A DNA stretch of 64,000 nt from Nocardia iowensis (GCF_019222765.1 NZ_CP078145.1:8742001-8806000), one strand, 5' to 3'; shown: positions 35,011 to 44,011, numbered from the stretch's first letter. The notes: generated by a model from the sequence alone, not told the origin. Numbers and translations are program-made.

Positions 35011-35586
35011 ATGGGTGTCAGTTTGTCCAAGGGCGGCAATGTCTCGCTGACCAAGGCGGCGCCTAACCTGACCGCCGTCGCGGTCGGCCTAGGGTGGGAT
35101 GTGCGGACCACCACCGGTACCGACTTCGACCTGGACGCCAGCGCCATCGCGACCGGCGCGGACAAGAAAGTGCTTTCCGACCAGCACTTCGTGTTCTTCA
35201 ACAACCTGAAGTCGCCGGAAGGCGCCATCGAGCACGCCGGTGACAACAAGACCGGCGAAGGTGAGGGCGACGACGAGGTCATCAACGTCGACCTGGCCAA
35301 CACCCCGCCGACCATCGAGAGCATCTTCTTCCCGGTCTCGATCTACGATGCCGAGACTCGGCAGCAGTCGTTCGGTCAGGTGCGCAACGCCTACATCCGC
35401 GTCGTCGACCGCAGCAGCAACGAAGAGCTGGCTCGCTACGACCTCACCGAGGATGCCTCGACCGAGACCGCCATGGTGTTCGGCGAGCTGTACCGTAACG
35501 GTGCGGAGTGGAAGTTCCGCGCCATCGGCCAGGGCTACGCCGCTGGCCTTGCCGGTATCGCTCGTGACTACGGCGTGAACGTCTAA
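35011..35586 (+). CDS. terD: TerD-family stress protein
   Basis: A 191-residue canonical TerD protein (MGVSLSKGGNVSLTKAAPNL). Calcium-binding acidic features are DFDLDASAIA and AGDNKTGEGEGDDEVI. It ends YRNGAEWKFRAIGQGYAAGLAGIARDYGVNV. ATG 35011 has a GAAAGGGA site 8 bases upstream; in-frame codons further upstream lack this. It is cytoplasmic and in other bacteria takes part in tellurite and oxidative stress resistance with TerC. It is followed by a strong terminator, then by the TerC-like gene. Its promoter faces that of the Ter metabolite operon. Confidence 0.95.
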   Translation: MGVSLSKGGNVSLTKAAPNLTAVAVGLGWDVRTTTGTDFDLDASAIATGADKKVLSDQHFVFFNNLKSPEGAIEHAGDNKTGEGEGDDEVINVDLANTPPTIESIFFPVSIYDAETRQQSFGQVRNAYIRVVDRSSNEELARYDLTEDASTETAMVFGELYRNGAEWKFRAIGQGYAAGLAGIARDYGVNV

Positions 35587-35605
35587 GGAATATCCAGAGG
35601 TTCGC

Positions 35606-35629
35606 AGGGGGCCCGGCGACGGGCCCCCT
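35606..35629 (+). terminator. Terminator after terD
   Basis: A perfect 10-bp GC-rich stem (35606-35615 with 35620-35629) and a 4-base loop lie 19 bases after the stop and are followed by CGTCG. It separates terD from the TerC-like gene, perhaps reducing read-through. Confidence 0.75.
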
Positions 35630-35797
35630 CGTCGTGCGCCCAGGCAACACCGGTGCGCCGGGAACGCCGAAGGGCCGAGCGTCGTTGGACAAGCGAGCGT
35701 TCTCCCGCCACGCTGGTATCAGCGGCGCCAAATCGGTTTCATCAGACAAGCGCTCGGACAGCTAGCCGTCCGGTCGACGCAAACGAAAGGTCCCCGC

Positions 35798-36895
35798 GTG
35801 GTCCTGCGCATTTTCGGCATGTCAATCATCGTGACGGTGCTGTCGCTCGTCGTGGCATTCCTGTACGGCGGGCCGACCGCCTTGGCGCTGGCCGCGATCC
35901 TCGGCATCCTCGAAGTGTCACTCTCCTTCGACAACGCCGTGATCAACGCGACAGTCCTCCAGCGGATGAGCGAGTTCTGGCAGAAGATCTTCCTCACCAT
36001 CGGCGTGCTGATCGCCGTGTTCGGCATGCGCCTGGTCTTCCCGCTGGCCATCGTGTGGGTCACCGCGGGCCTGAGCCCGGTGCGGGCGCTCGATCTGGCA
36101 CTCGACCCGCCCGAAGGCGACGCCCCGTACTTCCCGAACGGCGAACCCAGCTACGAGACGCTACTCACCGACGCGCATCCGCAGATCGCGGCGTTCGGCG
36201 GCATGTTCCTGCTGATGCTGTTCCTCAACTTCATCTTCGAAGAGCGTGAGATCACCTGGCTGTCCTGGCTGGAGCGTCCGCTCGCCCGAGTCGGCAAGCT
36301 CGACATGCTGTCGGTGGTCGTCGCGGGCATCGGCCTCGTCCTCACCGCCGAACTGCTCACGCCCGCCGACGAGCGCGCGACCGTGCTGCTCGCCGGCATG
36401 CTCGGCATGATCATCTACATCGCGGTGGACGGCCTCGGCTCGATGTTCCACACCGAGGAACACGCCGGTGGGCCATCGGATCTCGTCAAGGCCACTGGTA
36501 AGGCCGGGTTCTTCCTGTTCCTCTACCTGGAAGTGCTCGACGCGTCGTTCTCCTTCGACGGCGTGATCGGCGCGTTCGCCATCACCTCCGACCCGATCAT
36601 CATCGCGCTCGGCCTCGGTCTGATCGGCGCCATGTTCGTCCGGTCGATCACCGTGTACCTGGTGCGCCGGGGCACCCTCGCCGAGTACGTGTACCTGGAG
36701 CACGGCGCGCACTGGGCGATCGGCGCGCTGGCGATCATCCTGTTCATCTCGATCGGCGTGCACGTCAACGAACTCGTCACCGGACTGGTCGGTGTGGCGT
36801 TCATCGGCGCGGCATTCATCAGCAGCGTTCTGCGCAACCGGCGCGAGGACGACCAAGAAGTGGACAGCAAACGAGAGCCGACCCCGGTAGGCTGA
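35798..36895 (+). CDS. DUF475/TerC-family integral membrane protein
   Basis: A 365-residue polytopic inner-membrane protein with about nine hydrophobic segments. Family signatures are two intramembrane acidic motifs, GILEVSLSFDNAVINATVL (about residues 42-60) and LEVLDASFSFDGVIGAFAIT (about 244-263). These are the TerC-type ion-binding repeats, thought to handle manganese or other metals. GTG 35798 is the start; the upstream sequence is non-coding. TerC and TerD form a complex in tellurite-resistance systems, and here they are neighbours. Two hairpins follow the gene. Confidence 0.9.
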   Translation: MVLRIFGMSIIVTVLSLVVAFLYGGPTALALAAILGILEVSLSFDNAVINATVLQRMSEFWQKIFLTIGVLIAVFGMRLVFPLAIVWVTAGLSPVRALDLALDPPEGDAPYFPNGEPSYETLLTDAHPQIAAFGGMFLLMLFLNFIFEEREITWLSWLERPLARVGKLDMLSVVVAGIGLVLTAELLTPADERATVLLAGMLGMIIYIAVDGLGSMFHTEEHAGGPSDLVKATGKAGFFLFLYLEVLDASFSFDGVIGAFAITSDPIIIALGLGLIGAMFVRSITVYLVRRGTLAEYVYLEHGAHWAIGALAIILFISIGVHVNELVTGLVGVAFIGAAFISSVLRNRREDDQEVDSKREPTPVG

Positions 36896-36915
36896 TTTTC
36901 GGCAGCAGCCGAAAA
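36896..36915 (+). terminator. Terminator 1 after TerC-like gene
   Basis: TTTTCGGC (36896-36903) pairs perfectly with GCCGAAAA (36908-36915) across a 4-base loop, right after the stop codon. Confidence 0.6.
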
Positions 36916-36920
36916 CTCGT

Positions 36921-36957
36921 GCGGCAGCGGCCACTCCCTCGGGAGGACCGCTGCCGC
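36921..36957 (+). terminator. Terminator 2 after TerC-like gene
   Basis: GCGGCAGCGG (36921-36930) pairs with CCGCTGCCGC (36948-36957). Inside the loop a second stem, CTCCC/GGGAG, is present. TCCCATTTTC follows, giving a T-rich tail. It forms a double terminator with the hairpin just upstream. Confidence 0.7.
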
Positions 36958-36985
36958 TCCCATTTTCACTGAGGGGATCGCGCCG

Positions 36986-37612
36986 ATGGCGATCGACAGC
37001 AACGCCGGTGGGGTCAACCTATCCAAGGTGACCCTCTCCAAGGCGACACCGAGCATCAACCTCACCAAACCCGGTGAGCAGCAGGGCACCATGCGGGTCA
37101 ACCTGAACTGGTCCACCGGCTCGAAGGGGGGATTCTTCCGCCGGGCCAAGCCGGTCGATCTCGACCTCGGCTGCCTGTACGAACTGGCCAACGGCAACAA
37201 GGGTGTCGTACAGGCGGTCGGCAACAACTTCGGCGCACTCGACGCCGAGCCGTACATCAAGCTCGACGGCGACGACCGCAGCGGTACCGCGGCCGGCGGT
37301 GAGAATATGCACATCAATCTCGCCCGGCCCGAACTGTTCCGGCGCATTCTGATCTTCGCCTTCATCTACGAGGGCGTGCCCAACTGGGCCGCCGCCGACG
37401 GTGTGGTCACCCTGTTCCCCACCGCGGGCCCGCAGATCGAAGTCCGCCTCGACTCCCCCGTGGACGGCGCGCGCTCCTGCGCCATCGCACTGCTGCAGAA
37501 CCAAGGCTCCGGCATCACCGTGCACCGAGAAGTGCACTACATCAACGGTGCCCAGCGAGAAATCGACGAGGCCTACCGCTGGGGGATGAACTGGCAGAGC
37601 GCCCGCAAGTAG
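36986..37612 (+). CDS. TerA-like member of the TerD superfamily
   Basis: A 208-residue protein of the TerD/TerA superfamily. VNLSKVTLSKATPSINL opens the domain, with MRVNLNWSTG and PVDLDLGCLYELANGNKGVVQAVG in the first half. KLDGDDRSGTAAGGENMHINL follows as the acidic metal-binding loop. The C-terminal part IFAFIYEGVPNWAAADGVVTLF is typical of TerA-like stress proteins. ATG 36986 has GAGGGGAT about 10 bases upstream. It lies after the double terminator, so it may have its own promoter. It probably acts with terD in the same complex. Confidence 0.88.
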   Translation: MAIDSNAGGVNLSKVTLSKATPSINLTKPGEQQGTMRVNLNWSTGSKGGFFRRAKPVDLDLGCLYELANGNKGVVQAVGNNFGALDAEPYIKLDGDDRSGTAAGGENMHINLARPELFRRILIFAFIYEGVPNWAAADGVVTLFPTAGPQIEVRLDSPVDGARSCAIALLQNQGSGITVHREVHYINGAQREIDEAYRWGMNWQSARK

Positions 37613-37620
37613 AGGGGTGT

Positions 37621-37660
37621 GCACACCGTTTGTCGTAGGCGCACACCGTTTGTCGTAGGC
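37621..37660. repeat. Perfect 20-bp tandem repeat, two copies
   Basis: The unit GCACACCGTTTGTCGTAGGC occurs twice, head to tail, at 37621-37640 and 37641-37660, immediately after the TerA-like stop. The sequence around it (GTGT before, CCACACCC after) looks like a partial third unit. Its function is unknown. Confidence 0.95.
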
Positions 37661-37661
37661 C

Positions 37662-37682
37662 CACACCCGTATAGCGGGTGTG
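37662..37682 (+). terminator. Hairpin after TerA-like gene
   Basis: CACACCCG (37662-37669) pairs with CGGGTGTG (37675-37682) across a 5-base loop. It directly follows the 20-bp tandem repeat and may be the terminator of the TerA-like gene. Confidence 0.55.
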
Positions 37683-37732
37683 CGGCTCACAAGAAGGTGT
37701 GCGGGCATCGAGTCGGCGCGAGTTCGGCGCGG

Positions 37733-37781
37733 CAGCACGGGTTCGCTACGCCAGCACGGGTGCGGCACGCCAGCGCGGGTG
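37733..37781. repeat. Imperfect 19-bp tandem repeat
   Basis: Units start CAGCACGGGT at 37733 and 37752 and CAGCGCGGGT at 37771; the first two are 19 bases long and differ at two or three positions, and the third is cut short. The rest of the 37613-37911 gap contains no gene that I can support, only the promoter of the esterase gene. Confidence 0.75.
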
Positions 37782-37911
37782 GTGGGCTGCGGATCGCGCT
37801 GCGAGCAGGGCGTTCGGTGGTTATTCAGGACACGTTCAGTCGGCTGGCGATGCTGTGGGGGATCGATCGCCCACCTGTTCCGGCGATCCGACGTGAACTG
37901 GAGGAAGACCG

Positions 37912-38631
37912 ATGACCACTACCCCGAATGTGTTGCTCGTGCACGGTGCCTGGGCCGACGGGTCCAGTTGGAACAAGGTGATCGAGCGCCTGCACGACAA
38001 AGGTTTCGGCACCGTGGTGGCCAGCCAGCTGCCGCTGCGCGGCTTCGCCGACGACGTTGCCGCGGTCACCCGCGACTTGAATGCGTTGACCGGACCGACG
38101 ATCCTGGTGGGCCACTCCTACGGTGGCGCGGTGATCAGCCAGGCAGGCTCGGGCCGCGCCGATGTCACCGGGCTGGTGTTCGTCGCCGCGTACGCCCCCA
38201 CCGCGGACCAGTCCGCCTTCCAGATCAACCAGGAATTCGGGCAGGATCTGCCCAGCGGTGCGGACCTGGTGAACATCGGTGCGCAGGACACCCCGGATCT
38301 GATCATCGCCCGCGACCGCTACCACGCCGACTTCGCCGCCGATGCCGACCCGCGCGAGACCGCACTGCTCGCCGCCACGCAGAAGCCGACTTCCGTTCTC
38401 TCCCTTGCTGGTTCGGGATCCGCGACGCCTGCGTGGGAGACGCTGCGACACAACACCTGGTACCAGATCTCCGAACTGGACGCGATGATCCACCCGGATC
38501 TGGAGACCAAGATGGCGCATCAGGTGGCGCCCGAGGAGCACATCGTGTCGCTGGCGACCGGGCACGCCTCGATGATCACCCAGCCGGGCGCGATCGCCGA
38601 CCTCATCGCCCGGGCCGCCGCCGTTCAGTGA
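37912..38631 (+). CDS. Alpha/beta-hydrolase (esterase, EstC/salicylate-esterase-like)
   Basis: A 239-residue cytoplasmic alpha/beta-hydrolase. The oxyanion motif is LLVHGAWADGSSW, the nucleophile elbow is VGHSYGGAV (Ser69), and the catalytic His is about H218 in SLATGHASMITQPG. This set is typical of small esterases that cleave aromatic or short-chain esters. ATG 37912 follows GGAGGAAGACCG. The gene faces the SARP regulator gene and shares a terminator with it. There is no clear link to the Ter genes upstream. Substrate unknown. Confidence 0.9.
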   Translation: MTTTPNVLLVHGAWADGSSWNKVIERLHDKGFGTVVASQLPLRGFADDVAAVTRDLNALTGPTILVGHSYGGAVISQAGSGRADVTGLVFVAAYAPTADQSAFQINQEFGQDLPSGADLVNIGAQDTPDLIIARDRYHADFAADADPRETALLAATQKPTSVLSLAGSGSATPAWETLRHNTWYQISELDAMIHPDLETKMAHQVAPEEHIVSLATGHASMITQPGAIADLIARAAAVQ

Positions 38632-38642
38632 GCACGCCGATT

Positions 38643-38677
38643 CCCGTCATCCGGTGGGCACGCCGCCGGATGACGGG
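38643..38677. terminator. Bidirectional terminator between esterase and SARP regulator
   Basis: CCCGTCATCCGG (38643-38654) pairs perfectly with CCGGATGACGGG (38666-38677) across an 11-base loop, followed by ATATTTGC. The right-hand gene's stop (38647-38649) is inside the left arm. Confidence 0.75.
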
Positions 38678-41600
38678 ATATTTGCGGCCGCACCGAGCAG
38701 GCCACCAATGTGTTCGAGATACCTTGTAGCACCGATGTTTTCGGCATGCGAGCGGGCCTCCCAGCGCAGATCCCCAGCGGCATCGGTGTCACCACTGTCG
38801 TGCCGGACCGCGGCGAGTTCCAGCAGCGCGGGGATCAGTTCGACCGGCGAGTCACAGCGGCGGAGCAAGCCGACGGCCTGCTCGAGCAGCTCCGCGTCCA
38901 CTCCGCCGGGTGCGGCCGAAGCCGTTGCGCGCAAGGCCCTTCCGATGGTGCCCGGGGTGTCCCACTGGTGCGCCAGTTCGAGTTCCGCGGCGGCGAGCTC
39001 GCGAGCCCGTTCGCGCTCACCGAGGTGCACGAGTTCCATGGCCGCGGAGCTGCGCCAGGGGATGTGGGCCGGATTGCGGATGCCCACCGCGGCGATGCGG
39101 CGACCGCAGTCGAGGTAGTGCGCGACGGCCTGACGGGAATCGCCGCGGGCGGCACAGAGCATTCCCTTGACGTGGATAACCACTGTCCACTCCCAAGTTT
39201 CGGGATTGGCATGCTCGGTGACGCTGGCGAGCCACTGCTCGGCTTCGGCGAGTCGGCCGAGTTCGAGCAGGGCGTGTGCGTACTGGGCGACCAGCGCGAG
39301 CGGCGGCCGGATGGACTCGTCGTCCAGGGTGCCCACCGTCGGCGCAACCTCGCGCAGCACCCGCCGGTAATCGCCGCAACGCAGCAGCACTTCCGAGCGC
39401 AGGATGAGACGGTAGACGTCGATGGTGCCGAAGTGATGATCCTTGCGCTGTTCACTGAGTTGTCTGGCCAGTGCGAGGTCGCCGGACCACATGGACAGCT
39501 GTGCGAGCAGCCCGACCAGCGGCTGCGGCAACACATCCCAGCCGCGGTCCGGATCGGGTTCGGCGGGGAAGCGCGCGAGCGTCGCACGAGCGGTGCGCCG
39601 GACGCGGAAGGCGTCGTCCCAGGTGAGTATCGCCGTGGTGATCTGGTCGGTGCGGCCGTCGGCGCGCAATGCGGCGACGAAGTCGTTCCACGTCGCCGAG
39701 GTCAACCCGGCGACGGCCCAGGAAGCGGACCGGATGTCCCTGGCTGCCAACGCGTCTCGCTGCTCGGTCTCCGCGAGTACTTCGTCCAGCAGCGCCATCG
39801 CGGCACCGGCCTGCGACCGGGTGGACATCGTCCAGGCCAGCGGAATGAGCGCGGTCGGCGCGACTCGGCGATCGCGCTGGCCGCGTAGCGCTTCGTCCAG
39901 ATGTGCGCGGGCCGCGGCCGGATTGGTCCACAACTCCAGTTGGCCGAGGCGGACCAGGATGTCGTCGCGACCTTCCGGCGCGGCGATCCGCAATGCCGCC
40001 GCCAGGTGCTGCACCGCGTCGCCGATCATGCCGTTGCGCAGGCATTCCTCCGCCGCGTCCAGCAGCACCACCGTCCACCCGGCGTACTGCTCGCCGACCA
40101 GATCGGCCAGGTAGGCCGCGACCTGGCGGGCCGAATATCCGGCGCTGCGGGCTTGCTCGGCGGCGGCGATCCGGATGCGGTCCGTGTCGTCGTTGCGGCC
40201 GAGCCAGCGAAGCGTATTGCCGATCAAGGGATGTCGGAAGACCGGTGGCGACACCGAAGCCAAAATCCCACTGGCGGTGAGTACTTCGCAGCGGTGCCGG
40301 ATCACGCTCACCGGTTCGGCGCACCCGGCGGCGAGCACCTCGACGGTCGGCGCGACGTCCTGCAGCACCGCGAGCGCGCGCAGCATGCCGACCCCGCCCG
40401 GCGAGTACCGGCCGAGCAGTCGGCTGATCGACCGCGAATAACAGCCTTCGGGCAGGTAATCCGGAATGTGCCCGTGGTCGCGCAGTGCGGCCAGGTCGGT
40501 GATCAACGCGCCTGCCAGCAGCGGAATGTCGGCCGTAGCCCGCTGAATGTCCGCAGCCAGTCCCGGCGGGCAGACGGTCCCGGTGCGTCGTTCGTACAAC
40601 CCCTCGATGGCGGCGACGCTGAGTCCGCTCGGTCGCAATACCGCGACGGCGATCGGCTCCAGCCGGGCGTGCAGGTCGAGAATCGCCGGCTCCCAGGAGC
40701 GTTCGTCCAGCGCCACCACGACGAGCACGCGCATCCTGCGCAGGCGCGGTGCCGCCGCGGTCAGTACCCGCGCGGACCGCTCATCCATCTGCTCCGCGCC
40801 GTCCACCAGCACGACCAGCGGGCGGTCTGCGCTGTCCTCGATCAGCTTGGCACACAACGCTTCCACTATCCGCGCATCGGTGTCCCGCACCGATATGGCG
40901 GAGTCGGTCAGCTCGGAGATCAGACCGAGTGGCGGCGCACCGTCCCACGGTGGCAGCAGATCCACCCGCCGGGCCCCCGGTACCCGTCGCGCCACCTCGT
41001 CGAGCAGCTGGGTTTTGCCGAACCCCGGCCGCCCCGAAATCACCACCAGCCCACCGTTACCCGCGACCGCGCGCGCGGTCCACGCCGCGATCCTGGTCAA
41101 CTCCTGGTCCCGCTCGAAGACGAGCGGCGACGCCGAGTCCGGCACCTCTACCGGTTCGGGCCACAGCGCCGAGACCATGGCGAGACGATGTTCGGCACCC
41201 TGCGGGAGCGGCAGCGTTTCAAGGGTGGACCTATGGCCTGCCGCGCCGCCGGAAAGTTCCGGCGCAGCAGCGTCTTTCGGTCGCCAGACGGACGAGCTCG
41301 CCTCGACTGCCTGCGCAGTTCGCTGCGCGACGCGGTCAGCCGGGTTGGTCGCCGTCTTACGATCGGCTGCCAGGTCGCGCAATTCGACGGCCGCGATGTC
41401 GATCGCACGAACCGCCGACCCACCCGTAGGCCCCGCGCCGGAAACCGGTTGTGCCACACTCTCGCCGGACAGGATCTGGTTATGCAGCGAGCGAAGTTCC
41501 TCCCCTGGTTCGACGCCCAGCTGATCGATCAACAGCTTGCGGGTTTCGCGGTAGACGTCCAGCGCTTCGGACTGGCGGCCACGGGAGTACAGCGCACGCA

Positions 41601-42246
41601 TCAGCACGGCGCGCGGGCGTTCGCGCAGTGGATGTTCCGCCGTGAGCACCCGCAGGCGATCGATCACCGTGTCGGAACGGCCAAGTACCACAGCGACATC
41701 GAGGCTGTCCTCCAGCACGGTGAGCCGCCGCTCGGCCAGCGCCGCACGCTGGCGTTGCGCGAAGGGGCCGGGTAGCCCGGCCAGTGGTTCACCCGCATAC
41801 AGGGCAAGGGCATGCGCATAGTCGTCTTCGGCCCGCACCAGGTCACCCGCTTCCCGTGCACGGGCCGCATCACCGACCAACCGGTCGAACACCCCGAGGT
41901 CGGTCTGCTCATCGTCGATCCGCAGCTGATATCCGCCGTGCCCGGACAGCAGGATCGCGGGCGGCGTCCGTGGCTTGCGGTCCGGCTCGAGCACCCGGCG
42001 CAGTGCCGACACGTAGGTCTGGATGACGCCGACACCACTGGCAGGCGGCACACCGTCGTACAACGCGGCAAGCAGACTCGACGCCGACACCCACTGTCGC
42101 CGCCGGAACGCCAGCACGCACAGCACCGCCCGCCGCTGCGGCGGACCGAGCGGCAGGATCTGCTCGGCACGGTGCGCTTCTACCCCGTTGAGCAGCGTGA
42201 ACCGCAGCACAGCGGGCGAGAACGCGCCCGCGTCCGCCTGATCCAT
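38647..42246 (-). CDS. Large SARP-family regulator (AfsR-like, BTAD-ATPase-TPR)
   Basis: About 1,199 residues (ATG 42246; GTG 42258 is also possible). The N-terminal OmpR-type winged helix has PLGPPQRRAVLCVLAFRRR and VIQTYVSALRRVLEP. The BTAD follows, with YAGEPLAGLPGPFAQRQRAAL and ALDVYRETRKLLIDQLGVEPGEELR. A spacer then leads to an AAA/STAND ATPase with Walker A VISGRPGFGKTQLLDEV and Walker B-like PLVVLVDGAEQ. The C-terminal 500 or so residues are Ala/Leu-rich TPR-like repeats. Such proteins switch on secondary-metabolite or stress genes. No metabolite cluster lies adjacent, so the target is unknown. The upstream GT87 gene is on the same strand, 247 bases away. Confidence 0.9.
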   Translation of the reverse strand: MDQADAGAFSPAVLRFTLLNGVEAHRAEQILPLGPPQRRAVLCVLAFRRRQWVSASSLLAALYDGVPPASGVGVIQTYVSALRRVLEPDRKPRTPPAILLSGHGGYQLRIDDEQTDLGVFDRLVGDAARAREAGDLVRAEDDYAHALALYAGEPLAGLPGPFAQRQRAALAERRLTVLEDSLDVAVVLGRSDTVIDRLRVLTAEHPLRERPRAVLMRALYSRGRQSEALDVYRETRKLLIDQLGVEPGEELRSLHNQILSGESVAQPVSGAGPTGGSAVRAIDIAAVELRDLAADRKTATNPADRVAQRTAQAVEASSSVWRPKDAAAPELSGGAAGHRSTLETLPLPQGAEHRLAMVSALWPEPVEVPDSASPLVFERDQELTRIAAWTARAVAGNGGLVVISGRPGFGKTQLLDEVARRVPGARRVDLLPPWDGAPPLGLISELTDSAISVRDTDARIVEALCAKLIEDSADRPLVVLVDGAEQMDERSARVLTAAAPRLRRMRVLVVVALDERSWEPAILDLHARLEPIAVAVLRPSGLSVAAIEGLYERRTGTVCPPGLAADIQRATADIPLLAGALITDLAALRDHGHIPDYLPEGCYSRSISRLLGRYSPGGVGMLRALAVLQDVAPTVEVLAAGCAEPVSVIRHRCEVLTASGILASVSPPVFRHPLIGNTLRWLGRNDDTDRIRIAAAEQARSAGYSARQVAAYLADLVGEQYAGWTVVLLDAAEECLRNGMIGDAVQHLAAALRIAAPEGRDDILVRLGQLELWTNPAAARAHLDEALRGQRDRRVAPTALIPLAWTMSTRSQAGAAMALLDEVLAETEQRDALAARDIRSASWAVAGLTSATWNDFVAALRADGRTDQITTAILTWDDAFRVRRTARATLARFPAEPDPDRGWDVLPQPLVGLLAQLSMWSGDLALARQLSEQRKDHHFGTIDVYRLILRSEVLLRCGDYRRVLREVAPTVGTLDDESIRPPLALVAQYAHALLELGRLAEAEQWLASVTEHANPETWEWTVVIHVKGMLCAARGDSRQAVAHYLDCGRRIAAVGIRNPAHIPWRSSAAMELVHLGERERARELAAAELELAHQWDTPGTIGRALRATASAAPGGVDAELLEQAVGLLRRCDSPVELIPALLELAAVRHDSGDTDAAGDLRWEARSHAENIGATRYLEHIGGLLGAAANIPSSGGVPTG

Positions 42247-42505
42247 TCCGTTCTCCACAGCCTCGATGTGTCGGTAGCCCGATCAGGGTAAGCGGACCAG
42301 CGTCCAGTCAGCACCCGCACATCCACAGGCTCAGGTCGACCCGTACCTGGGGGCAACTGCCGAGGTGCCTCGACCGGCACTCGAGCTGGGCTTTCGACAA
42401 GCCTCGAGCAACTGTTCAGTGGCGGTCACCACGCTGTGCGTCGAGCAGTGACGCACGTTGCGGGTGCCGGAAGCGCGGCTTTGCGGTCTGACACCGACGA
42501 GGCAG

Positions 42506-43891
42506 CTAGCCGACCGGGATCAACTCCCCCGGAGCGAATCGCGGCACCGGCGGCGGAACGCGCCGAAAGCCGCGCGGGAGTGCGCGCAGGAACACGAAGA
42601 ACAGCGCGACCAGCAGCACGGCCCGGCCCCACACGCCGAACTGAACGATCTTCTCCATCGTCTCCACCGGCTTGCCGGAGCCGAGCGAATAGAAGTACCG
42701 GAACACGCCGATGCCGATGGCCGCGTCGGCGAGCAGGTAGGCCCCGATCATCGCCCACGGCACTTCGAGCAGCACCAGGAACGGCACCAGCCACAGCGTG
42801 TACTGCGGCGAATGCACCTTGTGGAACAGCAGGAACGCGCACAGCATCGCACCGCTCACACCGACCCATGGGAACACGCCCGTGGCGATATACCGCTTCC
42901 AGCCGAGCCACATGGCCAGGGTGAACGCAGCGAGCACCAGCGTCGGCGAGGCGACCGAAACGACCTGCTGGAACAACGCCTCACTCGCGGTATCCGGCCC
43001 GAAGAGCGGTCGAAGCCCCCAGTACCAAATGGAATTCGTGGTGATATCGGCCTGGCGCAACTGTTGAAAAGTGATCGACGCGCGCCAGCCCTCGTAACCG
43101 GCCACCGCGAACGGCAGGTTCACCGCGAACACCGTGCCGATAGCCGCGGCCGCCGTCAGCAGCGCGCCGCGCACGTCGAAACCCGGTTCGTCGCGGTCGC
43201 GCTCGACGCCACCGGTGAGCACGTACGCCAGCAGCGGCAGCACAAAGATTCCCGGATACAGCTTCAGACAGAACCCGAGACCGAGCAGCACCGCGGCCAG
43301 CATTCCCCTGGTGCGCAAGGAATATCGGGTCAAGGTGGCGACCACGTACACCGCGGCGACCGCCGTGCACACCACGGGAAGTTCCCAGTTGTGGAAGGCG
43401 TAGAGCACCAGCGGCGGTCCCGCCGCCCACAGCAGCGCCGCGCGCCCGGCGAGCCGGGCCAGCATCCAGGCGGTCAGCAACGCGAACGGCGCGAGCAGCA
43501 GCGCGGAGTGCCGCAGGAACTCGGCGTCGTTGTCCGCGCCGAGCGCACCGAGCCACATCAGCGTGCCGCTGAGCACCGGATATTCGACCGCACCGCCGAC
43601 CAGCATCCCGTTGTCGGTGATACCGCCATGGACGTAGGGGAAGACATGCTGGTCGATGTCGCGACCGAGCCAGAGGAACTGGATATCGGAGTAACAGACA
43701 TCCGAATCCTTGGCGACATCGAATACCGTACTGCGGCCGTCCGCCGCGAACGGCGCACCCGCGCAACGCGCCTTGTTCGCGTACGCCAGCGCGAGGGTGA
43801 GCCCGCACAGCAGCACCACCACCGCCACCAGCGCCACGCGACGAGTCACGCGGCGCGCGATCAGGTCGCTGTCGACGAGTCCGGTCGGCAT
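42506..43891 (-). CDS. GT87/DUF2029-type polytopic membrane protein, second copy
   Basis: About 461 residues (ATG 43891; GTG 43900 is also open) with about ten TM helices. It shares with the protein at 19.8 kb the luminal pattern CYSDIQFLWLGRDID, EYPVLSGTLMW and a KLYPGIFVLPLLAYVL motif, which point to a polyprenyl-phosphate-sugar-dependent glycosyltransferase-like protein. The N-terminus, VTRRVALVAVVVLLCGLTLALAY, is the first TM. It is divergent from rpsF, as expected if it keeps an ancestral position between ponA and rpsF. Donor and acceptor sugars are unknown. Confidence 0.85.
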   Translation of the reverse strand: MPTGLVDSDLIARRVTRRVALVAVVVLLCGLTLALAYANKARCAGAPFAADGRSTVFDVAKDSDVCYSDIQFLWLGRDIDQHVFPYVHGGITDNGMLVGGAVEYPVLSGTLMWLGALGADNDAEFLRHSALLLAPFALLTAWMLARLAGRAALLWAAGPPLVLYAFHNWELPVVCTAVAAVYVVATLTRYSLRTRGMLAAVLLGLGFCLKLYPGIFVLPLLAYVLTGGVERDRDEPGFDVRGALLTAAAAIGTVFAVNLPFAVAGYEGWRASITFQQLRQADITTNSIWYWGLRPLFGPDTASEALFQQVVSVASPTLVLAAFTLAMWLGWKRYIATGVFPWVGVSGAMLCAFLLFHKVHSPQYTLWLVPFLVLLEVPWAMIGAYLLADAAIGIGVFRYFYSLGSGKPVETMEKIVQFGVWGRAVLLVALFFVFLRALPRGFRRVPPPVPRFAPGELIPVG

Positions 43892-44011
43892 GTGGACCAC
43901 ACTAAGCGGCGAGATGGGCCAATGCCCGCGTTCCCTCGCCGACGGGATCGATTTCAGTGGTCAGCGGCTGGTCATGTAGCCTTGTCGGGTTGCTGACGCG
44001 ACGACCCTCCT

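Noticed and set aside
37621..37781. Possible small CRISPR array
   Set aside because: The repeats are directly adjacent without spacers, and no cas genes are present.
39901..41775. 624-codon plus-strand open frame inside the SARP gene
   Set aside because: It is an Arg/Gln-rich shadow without a ribosome-binding site; the minus strand carries the recognisable SARP, BTAD and ATPase motifs.
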